The notes beneath the pieces were generated by a model. It searched no databases. It was not told the DNA's origin and saw nothing but the letters and a program-made list of their open reading frames with translations. A stretch of DNA of 64,000 nt from positions 1-64,000 of the forward strand of contig NZ_UAUI01000029.1 of assembly GCF_900455735.1 (NCBI RefSeq), written 5' to 3'. This stretch comes from Rhodococcus wratislaviensis (GTDB lineage: Bacteria; Actinomycetota; Actinomycetes; Mycobacteriales; Mycobacteriaceae). The position numbers and the translations under genes were made by a program. Below are positions 26,012 through 34,451 of the stretch, in pieces; position 1 is the stretch's first letter, and each line of letters begins with the position of its first letter.

Positions 26012-26299
26012 ATGACGTCGCAGCAGCAGGACACCTCGGCGGACTACCGCGGGCCGCTGGCACCGCCGCCCGCGAGCAGTCTGCCGCTCGCCATTCTTGC
26101 GATTATCGCGTTCCTGCCGTTCGGCATCGTCGCGCTGCTGCGCTCGCTCACCGTCCACCGACTGTGGGAGCGGGGCGAGTACGACCTCTCGGTGCGCGCC
26201 GCCGCCGACGCCCGCCAGTGGTCGATCCGCGCCATCGCCCTCGGCCTGTCGATCGCGGTGTTCGCGGTCGGGGCGACGCTGGTGCTGTCGAAGAACTAA
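26012..26299 (+). CDS. CD225/dispanin-family small membrane protein
   Basis: A 95-residue protein with a polar, Pro-rich N-terminus, then LAILAIIAFLPFGIVALLRSLTVHRLWERGEYDLSVRAAADARQWS and a second hydrophobic helix. This helix-amphipathic loop-helix layout, with PFGIVAL and the A...A...W block, is that of the CD225 (interferon-induced transmembrane-like) superfamily. Bacterial members have no established role. It ends 4 bp inside the 3' end of the convergent GT87 gene. Confidence 0.75.
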   Translation: MTSQQQDTSADYRGPLAPPPASSLPLAILAIIAFLPFGIVALLRSLTVHRLWERGEYDLSVRAAADARQWSIRAIALGLSIAVFAVGATLVLSKN

Positions 26300-27915
26300 C
26301 CGGTCGACGGCGAAACGCTGTGAGCGGGAGCCGCTTCTACCGGCGGCCGCGGCCGTAGCCAGGCGGGCAGCCACCGCGGCTGCGCATCGGGCGCCTGATC
26401 GAGCACGCCGCCCGCCGGATCGTCGATGAAGCCGTACCGCACCAGGTCCTCGCCGGGCCGGTAGATCTGGCGGATGATCAGCGCGCAGATGACCACGACC
26501 GCGACGTCGCGGACCACCACCGCGCCGGTGAACCACTGCTCGGGGAGCCCCTTGTTGGACACGCCGAGGTAGTAGAACATCCGCGGCACCCACACCAGCG
26601 CGTCGATCGTCATCCAGGCCAGCAGGATCCGCCGGTGCGGGAACGCGAGCACGGCCAGAGGCACCAGCCACAGCGAATACTGCGGGCTCCACACCTTGTT
26701 GGTGAGGAGGAAACCCGCGACCAGCAGGAAACACAGTTGGGTCAGCCGCGGGCGTCTCGGCGCCGTCAGCGCGATGTACCCGATCCCGACGCACACGAGG
26801 GCGAACAGCAGGAACGACACCGCGTTGAGCACGGTGGGTGCCTCACCGGCCGACAGGATGCCGTCGAATCCGGTCCAGCCGGTGAACGACGAGATGACGT
26901 TGTAGACGGAGTCCGGGTCGGCGCCGCGTTCGGAGTTGAGCCGGAAGAATTCGGCCCAGCCCCGTGGGAACAGCAGGGCGATCGGCAGATTGACCGTCAG
27001 CCACGCGCCGATACCGGTCAGCGCCGTCACCGACCACTCACGAACCCTGCCCGTGCGCAGGCACAGCACCAGCAGAGGTCCGAGGAGCAGCAGCGGATAC
27101 AGCTTGGCGGCACCACCGAGGCCGAGCAGGATTCCAGCGAGCACCGGCCGTTTCCGCGACCACGCCAGCAGCCCACCCGCAGCGAAAGCCGTTGCGAGGG
27201 GATCGAAATTCGTGAACGCGTGGACGATCACCAGCGGGGACCCGGCGATCAGTGCTGCGTCCCAGACGCGGCGTCCGGCCAGAAGCGCACTCGCCCAGAC
27301 GGTGACCAGCCACGCCAGCGCCAGACCGAGCGCGACGACGTTGAAATAGATCGCGACCTGCAGCGCACCGGGCAGCCAGTGCACCGCGTCCCAGGACTTC
27401 GCGATCGTCATCGCGCCGTACTGGTAGAGCCCGGAGATCACCGGGTACTCCATGTATCGGCGCTGGAGCTGGCCGTTGCCGGCGTCCTCCTCCCACCACT
27501 TCTTGTAGGGGAACGCGCCCTCGTTCAGCCGTTCCGCCCCGTACAGGGGCACTGTGTCCGAGTAGCACATGGCGACGTACTGCCGGCTGCCACTCCAGTC
27601 GAGCCCGAGCGCGCCGTTCTCGCCGACCGGCGCCTGCTGGATGCACGGCGCCTTCGCGAACCAGCCGAGCGCGAGAAACACGATCGCCAGCAACAGAATG
27701 GCGCGCATCGGCGTGAAGAACCGGCTGCGCCCGACGACGGCGTGCCGACCGACCGGACCGCCGATCACCCCGGAGAGGTCGGCGGTCAGCGGGTCGGTGC
27801 GCCCCGGAAGGTCCCGCCAGTCCGCGGAACGCCGATCCTTCGCCAGAGGCGCGGGCGAGACGAATCCCGTCTCGCCCGCGTCTCGGACGGCGTGCGCGTC
27901 AGGGTTGTCGGCCAC
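26296..27915 (-). CDS. GT87/DUF2029 membrane protein, Rv0051 orthologue
   Basis: A 539-residue polytopic protein with about eleven hydrophobic segments after a soluble N-terminus of some 70 residues. Blocks include YVAMCYSDTVPLYGAERL, RRYMEYPVISGLYQYGAM, LGGAAKLYPLLLLGPLL and NKVWSPQYSLWLVPL. Its position directly after ponA1 (22 bp) matches Rv0051 after Rv0050 in M. tuberculosis. It probably uses a polyprenyl-phosphate sugar donor for an envelope glycan, by family. A perfect 13-bp hairpin lies in its first 22 codons, so the true start may be further in. Confidence 0.85.
   Translation of the reverse strand: MADNPDAHAVRDAGETGFVSPAPLAKDRRSADWRDLPGRTDPLTADLSGVIGGPVGRHAVVGRSRFFTPMRAILLLAIVFLALGWFAKAPCIQQAPVGENGALGLDWSGSRQYVAMCYSDTVPLYGAERLNEGAFPYKKWWEEDAGNGQLQRRYMEYPVISGLYQYGAMTIAKSWDAVHWLPGALQVAIYFNVVALGLALAWLVTVWASALLAGRRVWDAALIAGSPLVIVHAFTNFDPLATAFAAGGLLAWSRKRPVLAGILLGLGGAAKLYPLLLLGPLLVLCLRTGRVREWSVTALTGIGAWLTVNLPIALLFPRGWAEFFRLNSERGADPDSVYNVISSFTGWTGFDGILSAGEAPTVLNAVSFLLFALVCVGIGYIALTAPRRPRLTQLCFLLVAGFLLTNKVWSPQYSLWLVPLAVLAFPHRRILLAWMTIDALVWVPRMFYYLGVSNKGLPEQWFTGAVVVRDVAVVVICALIIRQIYRPGEDLVRYGFIDDPAGGVLDQAPDAQPRWLPAWLRPRPPVEAAPAHSVSPSTG
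27850..27880. terminator. Perfect hairpin at the start of the GT87 frame
   Basis: CGCGGGCGAGACG and CGTCTCGCCCGCG pair perfectly (13 bp) around AATCC. It lies 58-88 bp past the ponA1 stop and within the first codons assigned to the GT87 gene. It could terminate or attenuate ponA1 transcription or process the transcript. Confidence 0.4.
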
Positions 27916-27937
27916 TCCGCGAGGCTACCGTTCGCCG

Positions 27938-30532
27938 TTACCGGGCCGGAACCTGCTGCTGGCCGTTGCCGTTACCGGCGTTCGGCGGCGTCGTCGTCTC
28001 CGGTTCCGCCGGAACCGCCGGGGCCGCCGTCGTGGGCCTCGGTGCCAGACCCGGAATCGGAATGGTGATGCCGGGCAGGATCTCCACCGGCGACGGCGTC
28101 ACGACCACCGGCGGCACGAGCTCCGTCGGCAGCTGGAACGTGCTCGTCGGAGGCGCCGACGTCTTGGTCGGGGCCGGCGCCGAATAGGCCGGGATACCCG
28201 ACTGGCCACCGATCGCACCCGGCTTCGGGAACTTCTCGACGTCGGTGCCCTCGAGGGCACCGTCCATCGTGTCCTTCCAGATGTCGGACGGCAGACCGGA
28301 ACCGTAGATCATGGCGCCGCTGCTGTTCTCCAGCGCCTGACCGTCCGTGGTGCCCACCCAGACCGCCGTGGACAGCGACGGGGTGTACCCGACCATCCAC
28401 GCGTCCTTGTTCTTGCCGGTGTCACCGAGCTGCGCGGTACCGGTCTTGGCCGCCGACGGGCGTCCGCCCGCCAGGTTGTGGCCCCGCGAGTACCCGGCGA
28501 TGGGTTCCATCGCCGACGTCACGTTGTCGGCGACGTCCTTGTCGATGCGGTCCTCACCGGTGTCACCGCCGCGGTCGAGGAGCACCGTTCCGTCCGCGCT
28601 GACGACCTTCTGCACGAAGTGCGGGGCGTGGTACGTACCCGAGGCGGCCAGCGTCGCGTACGACGACGCCATGTCGAGGACCCGCGACTGGTACTGGCCG
28701 AGCACGATGCCGTTGTTCGGACCACTACCGTCCGGCTCGGTCAGCGACGGTCCGACGCCGGGGATCTCCTTCGGGATGCCCGCCTTGTGGGCCATTTCGG
28801 CGATCGCCTGCGGTCCACCGTCGAGTTCGAGTTCCTGACGGTAGAAGCTGGTGTTCAGCGAACGCTTCAGCGCCTCGGCGATGGTGCAGGTGCCGCAGCC
28901 CTCGCCCTCGACGTTGCTGATGGTGATGCCGTTGACCGTGAGCTCCGAGCTGTCGTACATCTGCGACAGCGGGATGCCCTGGTCGAGGGCCGCGGCGAGC
29001 CCGAACACCTTGAACGACGAACCGGTCTGCAGTCCGGCGTTCGCGAAGTCGTAACCGCCACCGTCCTCGCCGCCGTAGTACGCCCGCACCGCGCCGGTCT
29101 TCGGATCGACCGACACGACACCGGTGCGCAGGTTCTCCGGCTCACCCTCCATGTTCGAGCGGGCCGAATCCACCGCCGCCGCCTGGGCGACCGGGTCGAT
29201 CGTCGTGGTGATCTCGAGGCCCTCGGTGTTGAGCAGCTGCTCGCTGATTCCCGCCTCCCCCAGCTCCCGCAGAACCTGGTTCTTGATCAGGCCCTCCGGT
29301 CCGGAGTCCTGGTTGCCGTTGTCGACCTGCGCGATCGGCACGTACGGCGGGTACTGCATCACCGACCGGGCCGACTGCTCGAGCGTTCCCGCCGACACCA
29401 TGCCGTCGAGCACGTAGTTCCAGCGCGCCTGCGCACCCTCCGGGTTGGTCTCCGGATCGAGCAGCGACGGCAGCTGGATCGACGACGCCAGCACCGCACT
29501 CTCCTCGACCGTCAACTGGTCGACGGGCTTGTTGAAATACGCCTTCGACGCGGCCGCGATGCCGTACGCACCACGCCCGAAGTAGATGGTGTTCAGGTAC
29601 GCGGCGAGGATGTCGTCCTTGGACCACTCGCGGGCCATCTTCGACGAGATGACGAGTTCCTTCATCTTTCGCGTCAGCGAACGTTCGGAACCGACCATCG
29701 TCTTCTTCACGTACTGCTGCGTGATGGTCGAGCCACCGCCGGCGCTGTCCTTGCCCAGGACGTTGTCGCGCGCGGCGCGCGCGAATCCACCGATCGAGAA
29801 GCCGGGGTTCGAGTAGAAGTCCCGGTCCTCGGCAGCGAGCACCGCGTCACGGGTGTGCTTCGGGATCTGGTCGAGCGTCACCTCGGTGCGGTTGCCCTCC
29901 GGCGGCACGACCTTGCTGAGCACCGACGTTCCGTCGGACGCGTAGATCGTGGCCACCTGGTTGGTCTTGAGGTCGCCGGGGCGCGGGACGTCCTGGACGA
30001 CGTATGCCGCCATGAACAGCAGGATCGGGATGATCATGCCCAGCGCGACGCACGCGTACGCCGTCCGGCGCACGATCTTCCACCGCGACTTCTTCACAGC
30101 CGTCTTCTTTCCACCCTTCGGCGGTTCGCCACCGCGGCCGCCGCCGGTCTTGCGACCGTTCGACGGCGGAGGTCCCGGCGGGCGCCCACCGGGACCCGAC
30201 TGGTTACGCGCAACCGGGGGCGCGCCCGCGGGACGGCCGGGCGGCGGGCCCGGACGACGCGGCGGGGGACCCGGCGGACGGCCACCACCCTGCGGCGGCG
30301 GACCGGGACGACGCGGCGGCGGGCCCGGGGGACGGCCACCACCCTGCGGGGGCGGAGGCGGCATCCGACGCGGCGGCGAGCCGCCCGATCGGCCCGGCGG
30401 GGGCCCACCCGCAGGCTGTCCGCCGCGGGGTGGTGGACCTCCGGGGCGTCCCTGTGGCGGGGGGCCACTCGGTCGTCTCGGTCCGTTCGGTCGATCACCC
30501 GGGGCGTTGCTGCGGGGGGAACTCACGTACAA
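27938..30532 (-). CDS. ponA1: Bifunctional class A penicillin-binding protein PonA1
   Basis: Peptidoglycan glycosyltransferase/transpeptidase, 864 residues. A 150-residue cytoplasmic Pro/Gly/Arg-rich tail comes first, then a membrane helix (about 157-178). The GT51 domain has catalytic Glu in AAEDRDFYSNPGF (E235) and GGGSTITQQYVK. The transpeptidase has S505xxK in TGSSFKVFG, SLN at 558-560 and KTGTAQLGDTG at 696. The C-terminus is Pro/Thr-rich. Position between DUF5318 and GT87 genes matches Rv0050. The N-terminal tail has an exact-looking 18-residue tandem duplication. Confidence 0.95.
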   Translation of the reverse strand: MYVSSPRSNAPGDRPNGPRRPSGPPPQGRPGGPPPRGGQPAGGPPPGRSGGSPPRRMPPPPPQGGGRPPGPPPRRPGPPPQGGGRPPGPPPRRPGPPPGRPAGAPPVARNQSGPGGRPPGPPPSNGRKTGGGRGGEPPKGGKKTAVKKSRWKIVRRTAYACVALGMIIPILLFMAAYVVQDVPRPGDLKTNQVATIYASDGTSVLSKVVPPEGNRTEVTLDQIPKHTRDAVLAAEDRDFYSNPGFSIGGFARAARDNVLGKDSAGGGSTITQQYVKKTMVGSERSLTRKMKELVISSKMAREWSKDDILAAYLNTIYFGRGAYGIAAASKAYFNKPVDQLTVEESAVLASSIQLPSLLDPETNPEGAQARWNYVLDGMVSAGTLEQSARSVMQYPPYVPIAQVDNGNQDSGPEGLIKNQVLRELGEAGISEQLLNTEGLEITTTIDPVAQAAAVDSARSNMEGEPENLRTGVVSVDPKTGAVRAYYGGEDGGGYDFANAGLQTGSSFKVFGLAAALDQGIPLSQMYDSSELTVNGITISNVEGEGCGTCTIAEALKRSLNTSFYRQELELDGGPQAIAEMAHKAGIPKEIPGVGPSLTEPDGSGPNNGIVLGQYQSRVLDMASSYATLAASGTYHAPHFVQKVVSADGTVLLDRGGDTGEDRIDKDVADNVTSAMEPIAGYSRGHNLAGGRPSAAKTGTAQLGDTGKNKDAWMVGYTPSLSTAVWVGTTDGQALENSSGAMIYGSGLPSDIWKDTMDGALEGTDVEKFPKPGAIGGQSGIPAYSAPAPTKTSAPPTSTFQLPTELVPPVVVTPSPVEILPGITIPIPGLAPRPTTAAPAVPAEPETTTPPNAGNGNGQQQVPAR
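30236..30343 (-). repeat. Two 54-bp tandem repeats coding for the PonA1 proline tail
   Basis: Residues 64-81 and 82-99 read GGGRPPGPPPRRPGPPPQ and the same with a final G. The DNA copies differ at some third positions, so they are not a very recent slippage product. Confidence 0.7.
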
Positions 30533-30613
30533 ATCTCCAGTGGTTGTGGACCGGCTTCAGTCCTGCGTTACGTCTGTGGGCACTCTTCTGCCCGCGTCCG
30601 TATTCGGGCGTGT

Positions 30614-31045
30614 CTACTCGCTCGCGGTACGACGGCTCGGAGGCCGCGGCCGTGGCGACGAACGCCTGGGCCGTTTCGGTTCGGGCACGGTACCGAGAAC
30701 ATAGGACTGGACCAAATGGTTCCAGCTGCATGTCCGGCACACCTCGACCACGTGAACCGAGAATTCCTCCTGAGTGGACGCGAGACGCACCAACTCCTCG
30801 GCCGTACGAGCCGAACCCGACACCGGGCCCAACTTGTCACCGAAGACCCAGGAGACCAGAGTCAACTGCTCCTTACGGCAGATCGGGCACACCACATCAC
30901 TGCCCTTGCCGTGGAACTTCGCGGCACGAAGCAGGTAGGGGCTGGCGTCACACACCTCCGTGACACCCGTCCTGCCCGAGTAGACCTCGGCCAGGAGTGA
31001 CCGGCGCTGAAGCGCATAGTCCACCACCTGCCGCTGTATCCGCAC
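30614..31045 (-). CDS. DUF5318 protein (Rv0049-like)
   Basis: A 143-residue soluble protein with two CxxC pairs, VVCPICRKEQLTLVSWVFGDKLG and EVCRTCSWNHLVQSYVLG, which probably bind one zinc ion. It starts MRIQRQVVDYALQRRSLL and ends in a basic tail. The orthologue Rv0049 sits immediately before ponA1 in M. tuberculosis, as here (81 bp gap). Function is unknown; conserved linkage suggests an envelope-growth connection. Confidence 0.85.
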   Translation of the reverse strand: MRIQRQVVDYALQRRSLLAEVYSGRTGVTEVCDASPYLLRAAKFHGKGSDVVCPICRKEQLTLVSWVFGDKLGPVSGSARTAEELVRLASTQEEFSVHVVEVCRTCSWNHLVQSYVLGTVPEPKRPRRSSPRPRPPSRRTASE

Positions 31046-31133
31046 GGAGACCAGAGTACGTGCGTCGCGTCCGGAGAGAAGGGGTCGGTCGAGTGACGCT
31101 GGTCAAACACGGTCGCCGCACTACGATGCCGGT

Positions 31134-31988
31134 GTGGCCTCAGGACCGTCCTCGCAGACTCGCGCACGCGACCTCGATCGGGTCAACGCATGCAGCCAGC
31201 TCGACGCCGCCTACGCCGACGGGCAGCTCGGCGCCCACGAGTACCACGACAGGACGGCCCAGGCCATGTCGGCGAAGACCCTCGCCGAACTGAACCTGCT
31301 GATCAGCGATCTGCAACTGCCGTCGTCGATCACCACACAGGCACCTGTCCGGACAGCGGGATCACCCCGCCGGGCGCTGCGGATCGCGGTCGCGTGCGGG
31401 ACGGTGATCGCGGTCGGCGCGATCGGTCTGGCACTCACCGAGCAGGACGGCCCGGACCCCGTCACCCCACCGGTCCCGGTGCAGGTCGAGAAGCCACTGG
31501 CCCGGCCGGAGGTCGAGGTGCCCGCGGTCGAGCCGATCATCGTGGGGCAGGCGCAGCCCCTCACCCAGGATGGGATCCACGCCCTCTTCGAGCAGTACCG
31601 GCAGAAGTTCGGCGACCTCACCGTCCACGAACTGGGGTTGTACGACGAGTACGCGATCCTGTCGCGGACGTCCCCGGACGCGCCCGACAAGGTCGACCGG
31701 TACGACTTCCGCGGCGGGTTCAAGACGTCGGGCACCCGCACGCAGCGTCTCCCCGGAACCGGGGAGGTCGACCTTGCGCAGGTAAACGTGCCCGCACTGG
31801 TCGCGCTCATCGCCGACGCACCCCAGCTGGTCGGAGTCCCGGACGGCACGATCGGGCACGTTCTCCTCGCCGACGGCGGCAAGGGACCGACGATCAACGT
31901 GTACGTCTACGACAAGGAACAGACCGGCGGGGGATACCTGCGGGCGACGCTCGGCGGGGACGTGTGGCAGGTGAACCCCGCGAGGTAG
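31134..31988 (+). CDS. DUF1707 membrane protein, tandem copy 1
   Basis: A 284-residue protein with an N-terminal DUF1707 domain (TRARDLDRVNACSQLDAAYADGQLGAHEYHDR through LNLLISDLQ, about 8-60), one membrane helix (ALRIAVACGTVIAVGAIGLAL) and a C-terminal extracytoplasmic domain. That domain has IHALFEQYRQKFGDLTVHELGLY and a DFRGGF motif also found in the next two genes. The start is GTG at 31134. It is the first of three paralogues in a row. Role unknown; it occupies the Rv0048c position. Confidence 0.8.
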   Translation: MASGPSSQTRARDLDRVNACSQLDAAYADGQLGAHEYHDRTAQAMSAKTLAELNLLISDLQLPSSITTQAPVRTAGSPRRALRIAVACGTVIAVGAIGLALTEQDGPDPVTPPVPVQVEKPLARPEVEVPAVEPIIVGQAQPLTQDGIHALFEQYRQKFGDLTVHELGLYDEYAILSRTSPDAPDKVDRYDFRGGFKTSGTRTQRLPGTGEVDLAQVNVPALVALIADAPQLVGVPDGTIGHVLLADGGKGPTINVYVYDKEQTGGGYLRATLGGDVWQVNPAR

Positions 31989-32012
31989 CCGTCCGGGCTC
32001 TAAGATCCTCCC

Positions 32013-32837
32013 GTGGCCAGCCGATACCCACCGAACACGCGGGCACGCGACGTCGATCGAGCCAACACGTCCGCACTGCTCGACGCCGCGTTCGGCGACG
32101 GCCAGATCAACGAGGCGGAACATCGCGCGATGTCCGACCTCGCCGCGGAGGCTCGCACCCTCGCCGACCTCGAGGTCCTGGTCAGTGACCTGCAACGACC
32201 CGCCGACGCACCACCGGACGCACGTCCGCCGCGCGACACCGCCAAGCACTGGTTCCCGGCCGCCGTCGCCGTCGCCGCAGTGATGGCAGCCGTCGGCGCC
32301 TTCATGCTCGTCGACAGCGACGACGTTCAGGCCACCGTGCCCCCCGCCGCGCAGCAGGTCGATTTCGATTCCGTCCAACCGCTGGTCGTCCCCACACCGA
32401 ATCCCGTCACACCCGAGGGCATGAAGGTGTTCCTCGATCGGTACCGCGCCAAGTTCGGCGATCTGATCGTCGACGACCTCACCCTCTACGAGGGCGGCCA
32501 CGCCAGCCTCGAACGCGCGCTGCCCCTCGAACCGAACCGGATGGTGAGCTACGACTACCGCGGCGGGTTCACGCCGTCGGGAACCCCGACCACTCGGAAA
32601 GTCGACACCCCCGTGTTCGACCTGTCGACGCTGAACCTCGACAAGATCGGCGGAACAGTCGTGGGTGCCCCGGTGAGCCTCAATGTCCCCGACGGAGAAG
32701 TCAGCCACATCTCGTTCGAGGCCGACGACGACGGCCCCACGGTGTCGATCTACGTCACCAACGAGTTCAGCGAGAGCGGACACATGGAACTCGACCCGTC
32801 CGGTGCACCACTGAGCGTCTACCCCTTCGGCCGATAG
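32013..32837 (+). CDS. DUF1707 membrane protein, tandem copy 2
   Basis: A 274-residue paralogue, 24 bp after copy 1, starting GTG. DUF1707 segment NTRARDVDRANTSALLDAAFGDGQINEAEHRAM, a membrane helix VAVAAVMAAVGAFMLVDS, then KVFLDRYRAKFGDLIVDDLTLYEG and YDYRGGFTPSGTPTTRK. The C-terminal domain aligns over its length with copies 1 and 3. Likely one operon with both. Confidence 0.8.
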   Translation: MASRYPPNTRARDVDRANTSALLDAAFGDGQINEAEHRAMSDLAAEARTLADLEVLVSDLQRPADAPPDARPPRDTAKHWFPAAVAVAAVMAAVGAFMLVDSDDVQATVPPAAQQVDFDSVQPLVVPTPNPVTPEGMKVFLDRYRAKFGDLIVDDLTLYEGGHASLERALPLEPNRMVSYDYRGGFTPSGTPTTRKVDTPVFDLSTLNLDKIGGTVVGAPVSLNVPDGEVSHISFEADDDGPTVSIYVTNEFSESGHMELDPSGAPLSVYPFGR

Positions 32838-32844
32838 GACGCAG

Positions 32845-33636
32845 ATGCCCAGGACCACACTCGCGGGTATCCGCGCCCGCGACTCCGACCGCGCCGACGC
32901 CTGCGGGATGCTCGACGCCGCGCTCGCCGACGGGCAACTGTCCGCGGAGGAACACACCTCCCGCACCTCCACGGCGATGCGGGCGAAGACGTTCGACGAA
33001 CTCGACCGCCTCATCGGGGACCTCCAGATCCCCAGCCGGCTCGCCGCCAGCCCCGTCGTGTCCCCGCGACGCCGCCGATCGTCGCGGCGGTGGGTGTACG
33101 CCGCGGTCCTCGTCGTCGCCGCGGCCGCGGTGGGCGGTATCGCCGGAGCCGTCGCGAACAGCGACCTCGGCCCGTCGAAGTCGGTGCCGAACCTGACCAC
33201 CGGCGCCGGCCTGCACTTCTTCCTCGACGAGTACCGCGCCGAGTACGGCGACACCGTCGCCGACGAACTCGGCCTCTACCCGGCCCACGCCGTCTTCGAC
33301 CGGCCGTCCGCCGGCAACGCGCTGCAGTCCGACTCCTACCTCTACGACGGCGAATTCGACGACTGGGGCAGCTCGTCCACCCGCTCCGACGACGAGAAGT
33401 CCTTCGACCTCGGCACCGTCGACCAGGTCGCGATCGCAGGACTGCTCGCCGGGGCACCCGAAACCCTGCGCGTCCCCGACGGCGCGGTGGAGATCGTGTC
33501 CTTCCGGTACGAACCCGGGTCCGACGACGGACCGCCGACCATCTCCATCCACGTGAAGAACGCCGCCGGCCACACCGGACACATGGTCGTCGGATTCGAC
33601 GGCGAACCGTTCGACATCTACCCCTACGAGGGCTGA
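32845..33636 (+). CDS. DUF1707 membrane protein, tandem copy 3
   Basis: A 263-residue paralogue, 7 bp after copy 2. IRARDSDRADACGMLDAALADGQLSAEEHTSRT is the DUF1707 segment. A membrane helix (VYAAVLVVAAAAVGGIAGAVA) is followed by LHFFLDEYRAEYGDTVADELGLYPAH. The RGGF motif of the other copies is replaced by YDGEFDDWG. It is the most diverged of the three in the extracytoplasmic domain. Confidence 0.8.
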   Translation: MPRTTLAGIRARDSDRADACGMLDAALADGQLSAEEHTSRTSTAMRAKTFDELDRLIGDLQIPSRLAASPVVSPRRRRSSRRWVYAAVLVVAAAAVGGIAGAVANSDLGPSKSVPNLTTGAGLHFFLDEYRAEYGDTVADELGLYPAHAVFDRPSAGNALQSDSYLYDGEFDDWGSSSTRSDDEKSFDLGTVDQVAIAGLLAGAPETLRVPDGAVEIVSFRYEPGSDDGPPTISIHVKNAAGHTGHMVVGFDGEPFDIYPYEG

Positions 33637-33709
33637 GCGTCCGGGGTCGTTGCCCTGCTGGGGCCGGCAGCCGCCGTCGGGTGCCGTCGGCCGCCGGTTG
33701 GTCGCCCAA

Positions 33710-33750
33710 TGTGACATTCGTTCAGTCAGACGGCACCGGTGTGACATTCG
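33710..33750 (+). repeat. Direct repeats TGTGACATTCG, 30 bp apart
   Basis: The 11-mer TGTGACATTCG occurs at 33710-33720 and 33740-33750, about three helical turns apart, in the region before the PadR gene. It could be a paired activator or repressor site. No other explanation is visible. Confidence 0.4.
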
Positions 33751-33828
33751 GCGACGAGGCCAGACGCCCGGCCTCGGTTAACAACCTGTGACGGCTTGTC
33801 CCATGTATCGAGCGGGCGTATCGTCCTA

Positions 33829-33845
33829 TATATCGGTGCGATATA
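33829..33845. promoter_or_regulatory. PadR operator candidate
   Basis: TATATCG-GTG-CGATATA is a perfect inverted repeat with 7-bp arms and a 3-bp centre, 48 bp upstream of the PadR start. A TATAGT resembling a -10 element overlaps its right arm. The AT-rich sequence contrasts with the surroundings. Autoregulation is inferred. Confidence 0.55.
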
Positions 33846-33893
33846 GTTTTGAATCGCATCACACGGTTAGGTCGGGCGACTCAGGGGGTGGAC

Positions 33894-34451
33894 GTGCTCG
33901 AATTGGCAATTCTCGGGCTGCTCCACGAGTCACCCATGCACGGATACGAGCTCCGCAAACGGTTGACGGGACTGCTGGGTGCATTTCGCGCCTTTTCGTA
34001 CGGTTCCCTCTACCCGACGCTTCGACGCATGCAGGCGGACGGTTTGATCGCCGAGGACGCAGGTCCTCCGGGGACCGTCAAGCGTCGTGCCCGCCGCGTC
34101 TATCAGCTCACGCCGATCGGCAAGGAGCGGTTCAAGGAACTGGTCGCCGACACGGGTCCGCAGAACTACACCGATGACGGATTCGGCGTTCATCTCGCCT
34201 TCTTCAGCCGCACTCCCGCCGAGGCGCGGATGCGGATCCTCGAAGGCAGACGACGCCAGGTCGAGGAGCGCCGCGAGGCGCTTCGCGACGCGATCGGAAG
34301 AGCGAGCGGCACGCTGGATCGCTACACCAAGCAACTCCACCAGCTCGGACTCGAATCCAGTGAGCGTGAAGTGCGCTGGCTCAACGAGCTGATCGCCGCC
34401 GAGCAATCGACAGCAACACCAAAGAAAAAAGGAGAACCCGACCATGGGTGA
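33894..34451 (+). CDS. PadR-family transcriptional regulator (Rv0047c-like)
   Basis: A 185-residue winged-helix regulator: [41 protein letters not shown] and [17 protein letters not shown] form the PadR domain. A C-terminal coiled helical part ([21 protein letters not shown]) follows, for dimerisation. GTG at 33894 is chosen because homologues begin MLELAILG; the frame is open to 33849. It overlaps ino1 by 8 bp, matching the Rv0047c-Rv0046c order, so it may control ino1. Confidence 0.9.
   Translation: MLELAILGLLHESPMHGYELRKRLTGLLGAFRAFSYGSLYPTLRRMQADGLIAEDAGPPGTVKRRARRVYQLTPIGKERFKELVADTGPQNYTDDGFGVHLAFFSRTPAEARMRILEGRRRQVEERREALRDAIGRASGTLDRYTKQLHQLGLESSEREVRWLNELIAAEQSTATPKKKGEPDHG

Noticed and set aside
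27569-31000. An open frame of more than 1100 codons opposite ponA1.
   Set aside because: Low-complexity Arg/Gly/His content and complete overlap with well-supported penicillin-binding protein motifs.
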